This document shows, piece after piece, positions 13,375 to 24,910 of a DNA stretch of 64,000 nt. The stretch spans positions 16,441,032-16,505,031 of the forward strand of contig OY735219.1 in the NCBI GenBank assembly GCA_963457665.1, given 5' to 3'. The stretch comes from Thysanoteuthis rhombus. Lineage: Eukaryota; Mollusca; Cephalopoda; Oegopsida; Thysanoteuthidae. Within the stretch, counting starts at the first letter, position 1. Each line of letters begins with the position of its first letter. The notes under the pieces were generated by a model, which searched no databases, was not told where the DNA came from, and saw nothing but the letters and a program-made list of their open reading frames with translations. The position numbers were made by a program, and so were the translations under genes.

Positions 13375-13735
13375 AGAAAAAGTTTTCCCTCACTTTTGAT
13401 CCGTAAAAAAAAAAGAAAGTTTCTTATCATTTTTGACAACTGAAAAAAAGAAAAGAAAATTGTTTACCCCTCAAATCTGACCCCTAAAATAGAAAAAAGT
13501 TTCAGTTAAATTTTGACCTCTACAAAGACAGAAAAAGTTTCCTCTCAATTTTCAAATTTTGACCTAGAAAGAAAAAAAAAGTATCTCCATATGAAATACT
13601 AAAAGAGAAAAAACATTCCAACCCCCACTTTTGACACCTTGGTGTGAGAAAAAAAAAATTTACTCCCGATTTTCACCACTAAAAGGAAAAAAATGTTCCC
13701 CTAACCCCCCACCCCCAACTTATAGAAAAAAGTGT
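13375..13735 (+). repeat. Degenerate minisatellite, period about 55 bp
   Basis: About six imperfect units repeat the pattern A-rich run, AAAAGTTTCCCCTCA, TTTTGACCCCTA, A-rich run. Examples are TTCCCTCACTTTTGATCCGT, TTTACCCCTCAAATCTGACC, TTTCAGTTAAATTTTGACCT and TTTCCTCTCAATTTTC. Unit length varies mainly through the A tracts. Confidence 0.6.
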
Positions 13736-14284
13736 GGTCAGAATATGAGGTAAGGTGAAAAAAAGAACTAGAAAAAGATTTTATGATGTCATAAAATTCT
13801 CAAATCAAAATGTTCGATTTGAATGTTATCCCTAGTGAACACAAAATAAGAGTCTAATTCCACATTATGTTTATATTGTAAATTGAACCTCTCTCCTAAA
13901 ACAATGCAACAGTTGAAAATTACCTGCATTTGTTCTATTCTCCAAGTTAGAGTATTTGAGCAGGTGTGACTTTGAAGAAAAAAAAACTCTCACTATGTAC
14001 CGTTTTGCTGGGTTGAAGTATAAAACTTACAGACAGAAAAACTATTTTTATAAGATTGGTATTAAAGTCGCCATAGTGCTAGTATATGATCTCTCCTGCG
14101 ACCAGTTAATCAGTGTGGGAACACTTGGTAAAAAGGCGTTCCTTCGCTATGACGTCACTTAACAACTCGCGTCTGTTAGCTGAAAAAGTTCGCATATTTA
14201 AAACTTTGAATTAATCGTTTACGTTAAAACTGAACGTTATTCTACAACCAGCGTTTTGGTTACCCCTGTTTACGCGTTTGTTTC

Positions 14285-14510
14285 AGGGATGCCTAATAAG
14301 CCATTTTCCGGGTAGATCTAGCCGGTTGTTTCCCCTCTATGTAGCCGATAAAAACCTGCGATAACAGATAGCCGAAAATTTGGCCATTTCAGGAAAACAA
14401 TTAGCCGATTTAGTTCTATTTTATAGCGAACTCGGAATCTAATTTTTAACTGTAAAGTCAGCTGAAAATGGAAAAATATAGCTGGTTTTAGCTATTTTTG
14501 AAGGCCGCTC
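14285..14510 (+). repeat. TAGCCG-word cluster
   Basis: TAGCCG or a close variant (AGCCAT, TAGCTG) occurs repeatedly at irregular spacing, and TAGC(C/T)GGTTTTAGC(C/T)AT appears here (14.48 kb) and again just past LINE copy 1 (15.50 kb). It may be an old element interrupted by the LINE. Confidence 0.35.
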
Positions 14511-15002
14511 GAAGGAAAGCAAACTACATTAAAAAAAATATATCTAAAAAATCTTTTTTATTTAGAATCGATAAACCGAATTTTAACCGAAATTTATGTT
14601 TTGAGAATGTTTTTGGAATCAGATACTAATTTTTTTAGCATATTATCCCCTACAAATCAGGTGAGTTCAATAAATGTAAAAGTACAACTTTTATTGTTCT
14701 GGAGTCTTAGTTCATAGGTATTTTATTTGATAATTTTGCTCATGGTCGTCCTCAAAGGGAGGAGGCAAATAGGGCATTCACCCCCTCTAGCCATCCCACC
14801 GCGAGTGAAGATGTTCGAAAGTTGGAACCTTATAGTTGATGAAGAAGCAGTACAATTGTTTTGTGTAAGCACAACTTGACGTTTTTCCCGTATAAAATAA
14901 AAATTAGAAATTCCGAATATGCTATCCCCCACCTTCCGGAAAATATATCCTCTTCTCCCCGCCCCCCTGGAAAAATGTCAGTTGGCGCCCATGATTGTGC
15001 TT

Positions 15003-15472
15003 TCATCATCATCAGTTTTTCAACATCCGTTGTTGGACACAGACCTTCCCCAGGATTTACCACATCTCTCTCTCCCTCTCTCTCTCTCTCATAAGCATCG
15101 CGGAGCCAATACTTCCTGAACTTGTCCAGTTAATCTTTCCTTCTTGTATTCTACCGGCCTCGGTTTCGCATGTGATCTCTGGGGATCCATGTTATGAGAC
15201 ATGATGTCCATCGGTTGTCTATCTTGCAACACGACCAGCCCATTGCCATTTGGGTTTTCTTATGGATTCTATGATGTCTCAGACAGTTGATTTCCCCCTG
15301 ATATACTGTGCTGTCTTGTGATCCCTCCATGTGAGGTTGAGCATGATTCTTTCATGAGCACATTGCATACTTCTGAGTTCGCAGGTCTGTCTCTTGGTTA
15401 GGTTCCATGTTTCAGATCCATAGGTGACTATCGGTAGGATGCATTGATTGTAGACCCTTCTTTCCATAAAGT
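15003..15472 (-). mobile_element. RTE-like LINE 3' end, copy 1
   Basis: On the minus strand this reads VYNQCILPIVTYGSETWNLT and then KRQTCELRSMQCAHERIM with NLTWRDHKTA, the region downstream of the palm in the reverse transcriptase of RTE-type endonuclease/RT LINEs. Its 3' terminus on the minus strand is a short GATGATGATGA tail, the simple-repeat tail typical of RTE elements. It is 5'-truncated to about 470 bp and broken by frameshifts. A CT microsatellite (15,064-15,090) has expanded inside it. Confidence 0.75.
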
Positions 15473-15754
15473 TAGCCGCAAGTTGGGAAGAATTGGCCGG
15501 TTTTAGCCATAAACATCACTTTTTCTGACTACCTTACGGAAATGAGGTATATTTGTATTTGTTAACGCAAATCGTCGAGTTTTTGCCTCTGCCAATTGTT
15601 ATCATTTGGGTTTAATTAGCCTTCCGTTAGAGTTGGCGCTTCGTTCAATCATTTTGTTTAGTGTTTATTATCTACCTCAAATAAGCCAAAACGATGCATT
15701 ATTGTGGCTATTAAGATAAAACGTACCCCTAAAATGTGCAAAACTATTAATCAC

Positions 15755-15895
15755 CAGAGTCCATAGTTTAGTTACTAATAATAGTAAACCCATTAACTTT
15801 GTAGTTACTGAATTTCGTTAGCACAACGAAAAAAAAAAATTACAAAAAATTCATCAAGTGCTCTTCAAGTCCATATCGGTATCATCTTTTAAAGA
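15755..15895 (+). repeat. Dispersed repeat AACCCATTAACTTTGT, copy B
   Basis: CATAGTTTAGTTACTAATAA, GTAAACCCATTAACTTTGTA, AATTCATCAAGTGCTCTTCA and CCATATCGGTATCAT line up with copy A at 11.3-11.5 kb and with 31.5 kb. Confidence 0.45.
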
Positions 15896-17520
15896 ATTGC
15901 TTTTTAAATCTCCTTTGATTTAAAACTCTAAATTTTGTTAAGTTACTGAATTTGACAGTAACTTTTCAGTACCAAATTTATTTCATTGAAGTAAAGTGGT
16001 TTGAAATGTCATGCTGGGAAGTTATTCCTAACTTAACCTTAAATACGGACATTAAAAATCTATAACAGGAGGTGAGGAGGTTCAACTATCTGATAAAATC
16101 TGAACAAAATATGCACACACGCAAAAGCAGGTTGAGTTTATTGGAAGAAAAAAACAAGTTTTATCAAATCTCTCAAGAAAACGAGTTTAAGGGAGCAATT
16201 AAAACACTTGTAATTTTGTTTACGTACTGATTTAAAATCGAATAGAAATTTAATTTGTATTTTTTGCAAATCAAACATCTGGAGTTTTTTTATTCGTAAA
16301 AACTAAAATGTAAAATATCTTGTTCTACGAACAATATTGTTTCTCTTCTTCAAAGTGTATAAATCCCAATTTTCTTAAAATTAATATCCTTTTTAATAAT
16401 AAGCAAATAAATAAATATTAGAGATACTTTCTTATTAACAATAACAACCTATTTCTTAATCTTTTTTTACAGAAGTGTATTTCTCCAATTCTAGTTTGTC
16501 AAAACAAAAACAAAAAATTAATTCGTTGAAACTTGTACTTCGAGAAGAAAATCTTCAGTTGCACATATTTTGTTTAATGACATTGAATTAAAATATTACG
16601 TTTGACTGTTTTCTTTTAATGTATCAAATTATTTGTCTGTTTTTCCAACTTGAGTTCTTTTCCTTTTCAAAAAAATTATTGTAGTCATACTTGAAAGCGG
16701 TTTTAAAGACTACAGGTGTTTTCTTATATATATATTTTTTCATAACCAGAGGAGGAAATTAATAAAAGAGATATTTTACAGAAGGTGCAGAAGTAATATG
16801 AAGTATTTCAACAAACCAACGAAATTTGGGGTGTTTTTCATACCTTAAAGACGTACTTACGATGAAACAAGAACTTCAAACAAAAACTTCGATTTAATAA
16901 ATAATTACAGTTCTTTCACTTACCATCGAAATCAATTCTTAATCGTCTTCATATTCGTATTCCATCAAATTATCTTGAATATTTCTTATTCTTGTCATGA
17001 AAATAAAACAGAGAAGAAAATGTGAGGACCAACTTTTTCTTTAATCTCTTTCTTGTGGAGAAAGAAAAAAAAAGTCTCTTCTCTCCTTCGTCAGCAGACG
17101 ATAATATCACGTGACATGACGTCACAAGGCAATTCTTCTCTCTTATCATACAGTGAGTGCAAATGTATCCGATACGTTTCGAAAAGTCAATTCCAACATC
17201 CTTAAACACCTTGGAAATTGGCTGAATTTAGACCCGATATTTTTTATTTCATACTTACCTTTTCAATATTCAATTTTGCTTCAATACTTTTTCGATTTTC
17301 CAAATTCTGCCAAGCAAGAAATTGTTAAGTTAAGGATGTTAAAACAAAGTTGGTTTTTTTTAAATGCACCGGATACAGTTGCACTCGCTGTATGGCATGT
17401 AATAGGTTCCATTAGTAATTATGAAAGAGTCAGGGGAATTTTTGATATTGCAAGAGCTTTATAAATATTTATGCATTTCTGCTGACATTATACAATGTAA
17501 TAAATCTTACTAAATGGTAG
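15896..17520. other. Intergenic DNA, no gene seen
   Basis: A 103-codon open frame at 17,153-17,464 (+) has no recognisable motif and begins next to a CACGTGACATGACGTCAC block (17,108-17,125) with E-box and CRE-like words. I do not call it a gene. Confidence 0.3.
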
Positions 17521-17690
17521 AAGGGGAATCAGGGCCCCCCTCAAGGAGTAAAGTACCCTAGGTCCCCAAATCTCTAGTTACCTCCTGTTCAAGCCCATTG
17601 ACTGAAAAGGACTCCGAGACCATATTGCTAGTCGCACTAGGGTAGGAGCCCGATTATAAACAATCAAGGAGGCATGGCTGAGTAGATGTA
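17521..17690. other. Relatively GC-richer unannotated island
   Basis: This 170-bp stretch (AGGGCCCCCCTCAAGG, CTCCGAGACC, GTCGCACTAGGGTAGGAGC) stands out in base composition from the AT-rich surroundings. No open frame or known RNA was recognised. It may be the edge of another repeat. Confidence 0.25.
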
Positions 17691-17756
17691 ATTTTCACCT
17701 GCTCAACTCTGAACGACAAATACGAACCGTACAACGTTAGGGGGAGTCTAGTCGGC

Positions 17757-17971
17757 CAGTGCTGCCAACTCAAAAAATAAATTCGTGATAGTTTGACTGC
17801 CAAAAAAGCACTAAAAACAAATAAGCAAAAAAAAAAAAAAAAAACGCCCAAAGTGGCCAAAACACACCAAAAAGACGCTTAAAATAGCCAAAATACTTGC
17901 GCTAAGTTAGCTATTTCTGCACTGCCAATGCGCTGAACGTAGCGCAAAAAGCCTTAAATTGGCAGTACTGG
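17757..17971. mobile_element. hAT-like short inverted-repeat element
   Basis: The left end CAGTGCTGCCAACTC and the inverse of the right end, CAGTACTGCCAATTTAAGGC, resemble the CAGTGTTGCCAA termini of many invertebrate hAT elements. The centre is A-rich and contains repeated GCCAAAA words. No convincing target duplication was found. Confidence 0.45.
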
Positions 17972-18799
17972 TGGCCTTATCCCAGAAAAGATTGATTAAA
18001 CAAACTCTCTTCATCAAAATACTCAGTGAGGAGATTTCATTAGATAAACCATAAGCACTAAGTGAGTTTACAACTATGTTTCCGAGATAACGATAGTGAA
18101 GTACTTATAAAGAGACAAACATTCACTTGAATATAAGACCACACAGTTGAAATCATGTGTTAAATATTTGTATCTAAATGTATATTTATCAAATGCGAAT
18201 AAAAGGAAACAACCACCCCACTCAGTAGGGGAGTTACCGGGTTACGGCCACTGAGCGCTATCAGCTCCTACCGAGTAGGCTTAATGCCAGCACGTATCTC
18301 TATTGTCTCTTTCATATCCATTTTAATCTACAATAATCCTGCATGAAGCTGATTGCACTTGACCATCAGTATTTACCCCAAACATCCTAACAACTCGAAA
18401 TGTTACGGCAGTTTGATAGTTAAGATTGATACATTCAGTCTGTTCATCAGATGATCGTCAATAAATAAAAAAGCAAAATTCGATTCCAAGTCAATTCCTG
18501 TTTGCTGTTAGTGGAATGCATGTGAGAATTATCGAAGACAACTCAATGTAACACCCAATGATACAATTTTCAATTCAATTTTCATCCATATTATGCCGAA
18601 TTCGAGTAAGTTTTGTTCTTTCTTTACTGTACACAATTTCAACCAAAGGAACATTTCTTCGTCACTGATCACCAAATGCCAATCTGGAACATCTCATAAT
18701 TCACTAAACGAACTAACAACATAAACAACTTTTACTGGATGATTATGATTCGCCAATGCAACTACTGAATTAATCTACTTCGCAACATATTTTTCTTTC

Positions 18800-19795
18800 G
18801 GCACAATGAAACAATTTTAGCGCCCCTATATCTTTAGTTAAGAATAAAATACGAAACCCTTCTTTTAGCTAGATATCAAAAACGTCTCTTCCTACGACGA
18901 CTCCCGATAAAAAAAAACCTGAACACACGTGCTCAAACGCTTACATGCCTCGGCACTTGCAGCCGGTTACTCTTTTTCTCTTTTCCTTCTCTCTAAGATC
19001 GGTATCATTTCGCCGGCCCCCCATCGATCTGAACTTAACTATTTTTCCACCGTTACCAATCTCTGTACTAACGTTGTCCATTTCAGTTCACTGATGTTGA
19101 GACATCTCACATGCGCACAGCTACTCAACCATGTGTTCACCTCGTGCTCCGAACGCGTATACACCTTCAACTCTCGTGAATGAAATGGCAATGCTTTCTA
19201 CTACCCGATAGTCACCATGATCCGTTTCCTAATTCTCCTTACTTCGGGAAACACATATTGATTAAACGCTATGTGTTCTCTGTCTTACAAGGTCTATTCG
19301 TCGTGTCTTCTCCAGCGACAGAGAATGGCCCCAAGTTGCATACGCAACTTGGCAGTTTGGCATACAAACTGAACCCGGTCTCGATAACCATTTCTTGGTA
19401 CGCCCCAAGCCTTATGGATTCAAAAGCAGTTCAGGCAACTCCGTTTCGACTCCGATGACAGCAACTATCATTGCAACAAAGCTTCCTGCTTTCACTAAGT
19501 GGCTATCTCTCATTTTCTCTTCTCTTCTCTTAACATGATCGATCGTATTGATGTGTTCATTACATTTCATTTTCATTCTTTATTCGTCATTAATGTTCAT
19601 GTACGTTTTATTTGTCCATCCAAATACTTGTATGTGTCCTTTTTACTTTGTTTCATTTCCGTGCTCACATCATACGTTCTCTCCATACATCTTCCTTCCT
19701 CCTTCAACATTGCTATTGACGTCCACGTGGGTCCACAAACTCAGCGGGTGCCCATTCTTCAATGAGAACTCTGTAGAACTACATATACCAACCAT
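18800..19795 (+). repeat. 1 kb dispersed repeat, copy 1 (candidate 5' LTR)
   Basis: Shared landmarks with the copies at 27.5 and 58.3 kb, in the same order, are the left edge (CCCTATATCTTTAGTTAAG), TACGAAACCCTTCTTTTAGC, CCGGTTACTCT, TATCATTTCGCC, GATCTGAACTT, a CT-rich stretch, CATTTCATTTTCATTC and the right edge GTGCCCATTCTTCAA...AGAACTCT. It precedes the gypsy body in the same orientation, as an LTR would. Precise ends, TSD and primer-binding site were not identified, so the LTR reading is inference. Confidence 0.6.
19331..19371. repeat. Two adjacent perfect hairpins
   Basis: CCAAGTTGC-ATAC-GCAACTTGG is followed at once by CAGTTTG-GCATA-CAAACTG. Both stems are perfect and both loops contain ATA(C). 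They lie within copy 1 of the 1 kb repeat. Confidence 0.75.
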
Positions 19796-21389
19796 CATTC
19801 CGATAACAAATGATACCGATGCCAATATGAGAACCATAACAATTATAAACTCATACTCGTGCACATTTATTAAAAGACCCCTGTCGTGATATATGATTTT
19901 TACTCGTTCTGACATTTCTCCTGATTTCGAAATATCGCAAGGATACTTCTTTCCGGTTTCTTCAAATACTAAAGCAGAAAAAGAAAGTCTGCGATTGTTC
20001 GTGCTAAGCATATAAAATCTATTCTTTCTCCGCCACCTGCAAGCTGCTGCTAGAAAACATGCCAGCCCCCTAACCTTGAGGGTAGTTTTCACTCTGTGAC
20101 TTCTCCTCCGCTTGAACAACATAACAATTCGTGAGTGATTAATTCAGGTATTCAATAAAGTCTGAACATAATTAACCTGAACAAATCGAATCATAAGACA
20201 TGTTTGATTTTTAATTACCTTGATACAAGTTCCACCCTTTTTTCCTTTGCAATGCACCACCACATCCTGTCCTGTAATGTTGATTCACAGCCTTACTGAC
20301 GTAGTAACATATCAGGGTCCTAAAACCTTCGTCTTTCGTTTTCGCTTGTTGCGTATCAAGGGAAGGAGAGTGGACTCCGATACGTAGGTGAACATCTCTT
20401 GGTCTCAAGAGGTATATTTTATTCGCCTGCCGTTTTCGTTTACAGATATATCCCCACTTTTGAAATCTCAATAAAATGCCATTTGGTCAAGAAAAATCTG
20501 CTGCAGTTTGAAAGACAATTTCCTGGATAATAGAGTCAGTTTGATTTTTACCTTCCAACATGAAGCCAAATGAACAAGTAAAAACACTATGGAGGTGGAA
20601 ACTAAGCTTTCAAATTTGAAACTACAAAATAAAGTATGATATTTCTTCGTTAACTTTTAAGCTTTTGTTTTTACTTTGTTTTTCGAAAATGTTTCAAAAG
20701 CCTTGCTCGTGATCAACAAATGATCTAAACCAAGGCTTTTCTTAGTGTTCAAAAAGTTATTTTAAAAAAACGAATAACGTTTTCATTACGTTTTAGTAAT
20801 ATATATTTTTTAATTATTTTTCTCTCAATAAACTACGTGAAACATATCATACATTATGAATACGTTGCAATTTTGACATTTTTGTAGTTTTTTTTATCAC
20901 TATGTTTAGTAACTGTTACATTGCAGCTAATGACTTATCATATGTAGTCTTACAGGGGCGGACCTGGCCTTTAGAGCTGAGGGTCTCCCGAATTTTAAGA
21001 ATTCAAAAATGCTATATTATCTATTATTTTGTACTAACCAAAATACACGGCGTTGCTCATTTCTTTATATTCTTGGAATAAATGCAATTATATGACTTAC
21101 ATAAGATTCTTTTGATATTCTGGTATCCAAAATTGAGACAAAAGAACAAAAAAAAAATACCTAGTTGTTTTGAAAGATTATCTAAACAATTATCCTAAAT
21201 TGAGCCATGAAATATCCCAAAATTTCTAGATATCAGAACCCGAACTTAACCTAATATCTAAGGATAGGGTCATACTTTTTATTCCCTTCTGCCCTTTGAG
21301 AGTTCTCTTCTGCTAGTACAAGGGAGATAACTTGGTTGATCAAATGAAGATATATTAAATTAATTAAGCCTGCCAGAATCTTTTGATTT
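19796..21389. other. Between candidate 5' LTR and gypsy gag
   Basis: No retrotransposon motif recognised. A 150-codon open frame on the minus strand (20,122-19,670) has a hydrophobic stretch (EFIIVMVLILASVSFVIGMM) but overlaps the edge of repeat copy 1. If the repeat copies are LTRs this 1.6 kb would be leader plus unrecognised 5' gag, or a later insertion. Confidence 0.3.
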
Positions 21390-22539
21390 TACCAACGTGG
21401 CAAATTGGAAAAATTGATACCAAAATTTGAAAGAAGACAGTGATGTATGAATAAATACACGGTTGTATTGTATGGGAAAATACTCTGAAAGTATCGATTA
21501 TACTTTCTCTTTAAAAGAAGGAAAATAAAAAAAATTGAAACAATTTTAGCAAAGTTTGACTCTCACTTAAGTCCTCCCAAAAATCCATGATAGAGCCAAA
21601 TTTCATATAAGAATTCCCCACCCGGATAAATCTGTTAAAATGGTTGTCAGATTGCTCCATGAACTTGCCGAAAATTGTGAATTCAATGATAAAAATGACC
21701 AGATTCGTGATAGGTTGGTATTAGGACTTCGGAACAGTGAAATATCTGAGAGACTTTAGTTTATTTAAGTAAAGCTACAAATGGAAGTAACAACCCCCCC
21801 CCCAAAAAAACGGCACGTTGACGAAATAAAATCGAGCATAGATATACAGCCAAAATCATTCGAAAAGAAAGGAGTTGGCCACAGATTTCAAAGTTTTCCT
21901 AGTTGTTGGAGATATAAGAGATATTATGATAGAAGTCAATGTCCAGAAAATAACAAAAATATGCCAAAACTGCGAAAAAATGAATAATTTCTCTGCATGC
22001 AGCAAGACGAAAATTAAAGATATTTGTGAAATACAGCAAGAAAGCAGTAAATATTTTGGGATCCGTTAATACAAGGACAAACGGATAGAAAGATGGATCC
22101 GTTGTACAAAAAGTTACTAATCTTTAATACGCAAGTAGCATTTAAAATCGATATTGGGTCAGACATAAATGTAATCGGCTGTAGAAAATATGAAGTTTCA
22201 AAAAAGGAAACCTTTCCTGGAACCGGCTAAAGAAACTTCCAGATCCCCTCAGCGGCATTTTAGACTGCAAAGGAAAATTCACAACTTCATATCGGAAAAT
22301 AAGGGTGAGAAATTCACGCTTGGAATATTTGATTGAGAACTAGGGTACTGAAAATTTGTTTTTGAGAGAGACAGCATATGGAATGGGTCTCGTATTTATC
22401 GTCGATGAAATAAAACCCCACGTATTTGACACTAAAAGGTGTATGAAAGAGAAACCAGTAAAAGTTTGCTTAAAAGAAAATGCAAGACCATATTGAGACA
22501 AAACAGATAGACAGATTCCATTTCCTATTTTACCCGAAG

Positions 22540-23200
22540 TAAAATCGAAATTAAAACGACTGGAACGTAATGGAAATATTGAAAAAGTCATTCGACCAAC
22601 AGACTGGTTTACACCAATCGTTCCAGTCCGGAAGAAAAATGGAGACGTACCTTTGTGTGTTAATTTTTTAAAAATTGAACCAAGAAGATAAAAATGTACA
22701 TTTTATGTTATCAAACTTGAATGATAAAACACCAAAACTGCAAGGAGCTACCATATTTTCTACATTTGATCCCCAAAGAGGTTTTTCATCAAATTCTGTT
22801 GGAGAAAAACAGTTGTTTTCAAACAACTTTCATCACTTCTTTTGGACGTTATTGTTTTAAATGATTACCCTCTGGAATCATATCGACGCATTTTGAGTTG
22901 AAGTCAATATTGACAATACTTCGGTGTACGGTAAATATACAGCAGAACATGATGGAATATTGGGGTGGGTTTTGAAAACCATCGAGTAAGCTGGAATAAA
23001 ACTCAATTTAGAGAAATGTGTATTCCGGAGAAAACAAATTGAATATTTCGGACAAAGGGGTACAACTCAGTTGAGAAAGTGTAAGGGCTACACAGGAATT
23101 GCCTGCTCCTACATCTATACTTGAACTGAGGCGTTTTATCGGTATATTTATGTATCTAGGAAGATTTTTATCAGATTTGTCAAATACCATTCAACCTATG
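22540..23200 (+). pseudogene. Reverse transcriptase domain remnant of the Ty3/gypsy element
   Basis: The finger and palm motifs RPTDWFTPIVPVRKKNGDVP and LCVN open the domain. The catalytic loop reads VNIDNTSVYGKYTAEHDG, where functional elements have two adjacent Asp residues; the second codon (22,915-22,917) is AAT (Asn). The downstream AGIKLNLEKCVFR and EYFGQRG strings are the usual thumb-side motifs. In-frame stops occur at several points. Confidence 0.8.
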
Positions 23201-23289
23201 ACACATCAGCTTTAAAAAGACGTAGTGTAGATGTAAGATCAACCCCAAATAAATGCTCTTCAAAAAGTAAAAGAATTGCTCTCCGAGGC

Positions 23290-23562
23290 AACTATTTTGT
23301 CATTTTATAACACGTCAAAACCTATTATTGTTAATGCTGATTTTTGTAGTTACAGGGTGGGTGTAGCATTATTTAAAACGTGAAGGGTGAAAGGAAACCC
23401 ATAGCTTTTGCCTCATGTACTTTGTTACCAACAGAACAGAATTATTCTCAGATTGAAAAGGAGTACCTAGCAGCTGTCTGGGCCTGTAAAAGATTTGACC
23501 GTTATATCACGGGACTTGACTCTTTTCGATCATTTACCGATCATAAGCCTTTAGTCCCCTAA
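23290..23562 (+). pseudogene. RNase H domain remnant of the Ty3/gypsy element
   Basis: Reads YNTSKPIIVNADFCSYRVGV, then after a short frame break GERKPIAFASCTLLPTEQNY, SQIEKEYLAAVWACKRFDRY and SFTDHKPL. The Asp of NAD, the Glu of EKE and the Asp of TDH are the expected catalytic acids and are still present. A stop follows at once after VP. Confidence 0.82.
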
Positions 23563-23929
23563 ATAAATACAAAGGCGTTACATTAAACATCACTTGGATG
23601 TTAAAGATTACTAATGAGGCTTTAACGATTCAACGCAGTCACCGAACATGTTTCAGGGAAACTAATCATGGTTCCTGATACTCTCTCGCGTAATTCCATA
23701 AGTGGGGAGTACAGTGATGCAGGGGTCATACATAACTTGTGTTGCAGAAACTATACCTGCATCTGATTGGTAATTCAAGAAGCCACAATTGCCAAAGTAT
23801 TAAGGGAGAAGTTGAACTTCGTTTTTTTAATCGGAATGTGTTATCGACCCATAAGGAATTATTATTCTATCAAGATAGAATTATGATCCCGAAGAAATAA
23901 GAGGAAATATCCTTTACTCAACATACAGT

Positions 23930-24540
23930 GGTCATATGGGTCTGAAAATGTGTAGGGAGCATTCTAATTCTCAAGTGTCGCGGCAGTAAATATCACAAGA
24001 AATTGAGTGCATTGTAAGAAAAATGTGATTTTGTAATCAACACTGTCCTGCAAATCAATATAAATCTTTTAAAACGACAACTTTACCTGAGAGACCGTGG
24101 CAAAGAATTGGCATTGATTTATGTACGTGGAATGGACATCAGTGTTTAGTCGCTATTGACTATTTTTCACAGTACATGGAAATCGTGTATATCGGGTTAA
24201 TAACCTATGCTAAAGTAATACCCAATTTTTTTTTTTAAATTTGCCAGGTGGTGTATCCCAAATGGAGTTGTTAGCGACAATGATGGTCAGTTTGCAAGCT
24301 TTGCGTTTAGATTTTTGTCCGAAAAATATGGATTTATCCACATCATCGCTAGCTCTCCTTTTCAACAAGCAAATGGAGAGGCAGAAAGTGATGTGAAAAT
24401 AGCCAAAAAGTTTCTAAAACAGCTTGATTTTTTTCCTCGCACTAATGGCATACAGAAGTACTCCTATGTCAGCCACTGGTGCAAGTCCTGCAGAACTAAC
24501 AAAGGGAAGGAGAATAATAACCACACCTCCTAACAACACA
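23930..24540 (+). pseudogene. Integrase core remnant with the DDE triad still present
   Basis: The zinc-binding region is eroded (GHMGLKMCREHSNSQVSRQ, stop, FCNQHC). In the core, Asp codons at 24,116 and 24,276 and the Glu codon at 24,384 retain the D-D(35)E spacing despite a frameshift near the poly(T) tract at about 24,225-24,237. GASPAELTKGRRIITT marks the end of the core. Confidence 0.8.
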
Positions 24541-24910
24541 CACGAATAGGGACTTAAATGACCTGACTTGAAGAAATTCAGGAAAAGGGATGCAGATCAA
24601 AAGTCAAAGATGAAAAGGAAGTGTGATAAAACTCATGGCGTCCGTTCTTCCTACTCACTTGAAGTCGGTGATAAAGAGAGAATTAAAACTGACCAAGAGA
24701 AACTGTGGGGCACAACAGGTGTAATAAAATGACTGATTCAAGTAGAAGTAGAACGTATATTGTGCCAACAAGGTATGTGAGGTGCGGTAATCTCTGGGGA
24801 AGTAGAAAACATATTTCTAATTGTGGGAGACGAGAACATATCTGTATGATTTTAAAATTGGATTCAAAAGAACTGTATGGTGAAATCAAATACTGCGGAT
24901 TCACCTCCAA

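Larger units (their letters stand above)
21390..24910 (+). pseudogene. Dead Ty3/gypsy LTR retrotransposon body (gag-PR-RT-RH-INT)
   Basis: Domains appear in Ty3/gypsy order. Gag C-terminal helix: LLHELAENCEF...IRDRLVLGL (21,631-21,760). Degenerate zinc knuckle: CQNCEKMNNFSACSK (21,962-22,006). Protease: FKIDIGSD (22,141-22,164). Reverse transcriptase: VIRPTDWFTPIVPVRKKNG, the active-site region and GIFMYLGRFLSD (about 22,550-23,200). RNase H: IVNADFCSYRVG...RKPIAFAS...EKEYLAAVWACKRFDRYI (23,290-23,560). Integrase: GHMGLK zinc-finger part, IGIDLCTWNGHQCLVAIDYF, NGVVSDNDGQF, SSPFQQANGEAE (23,930-24,480), then GASPAELTKGRRI and a C-terminal RTYIVPTR segment to about 24,840. Stops and frameshifts separate the pieces. 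PR has DIG in place of DTG and RT has ID-N in place of the D-D pair, so it cannot be active. LTRs, primer site and polypurine tract are not certain. Confidence 0.85.

Noticed and set aside
19670..20122. 150-codon open frame on the minus strand with a hydrophobic stretch
   Set aside because: It is the longest single open frame but overlaps the edge of a dispersed repeat, has no recognisable domain and no clear splice or promoter context.
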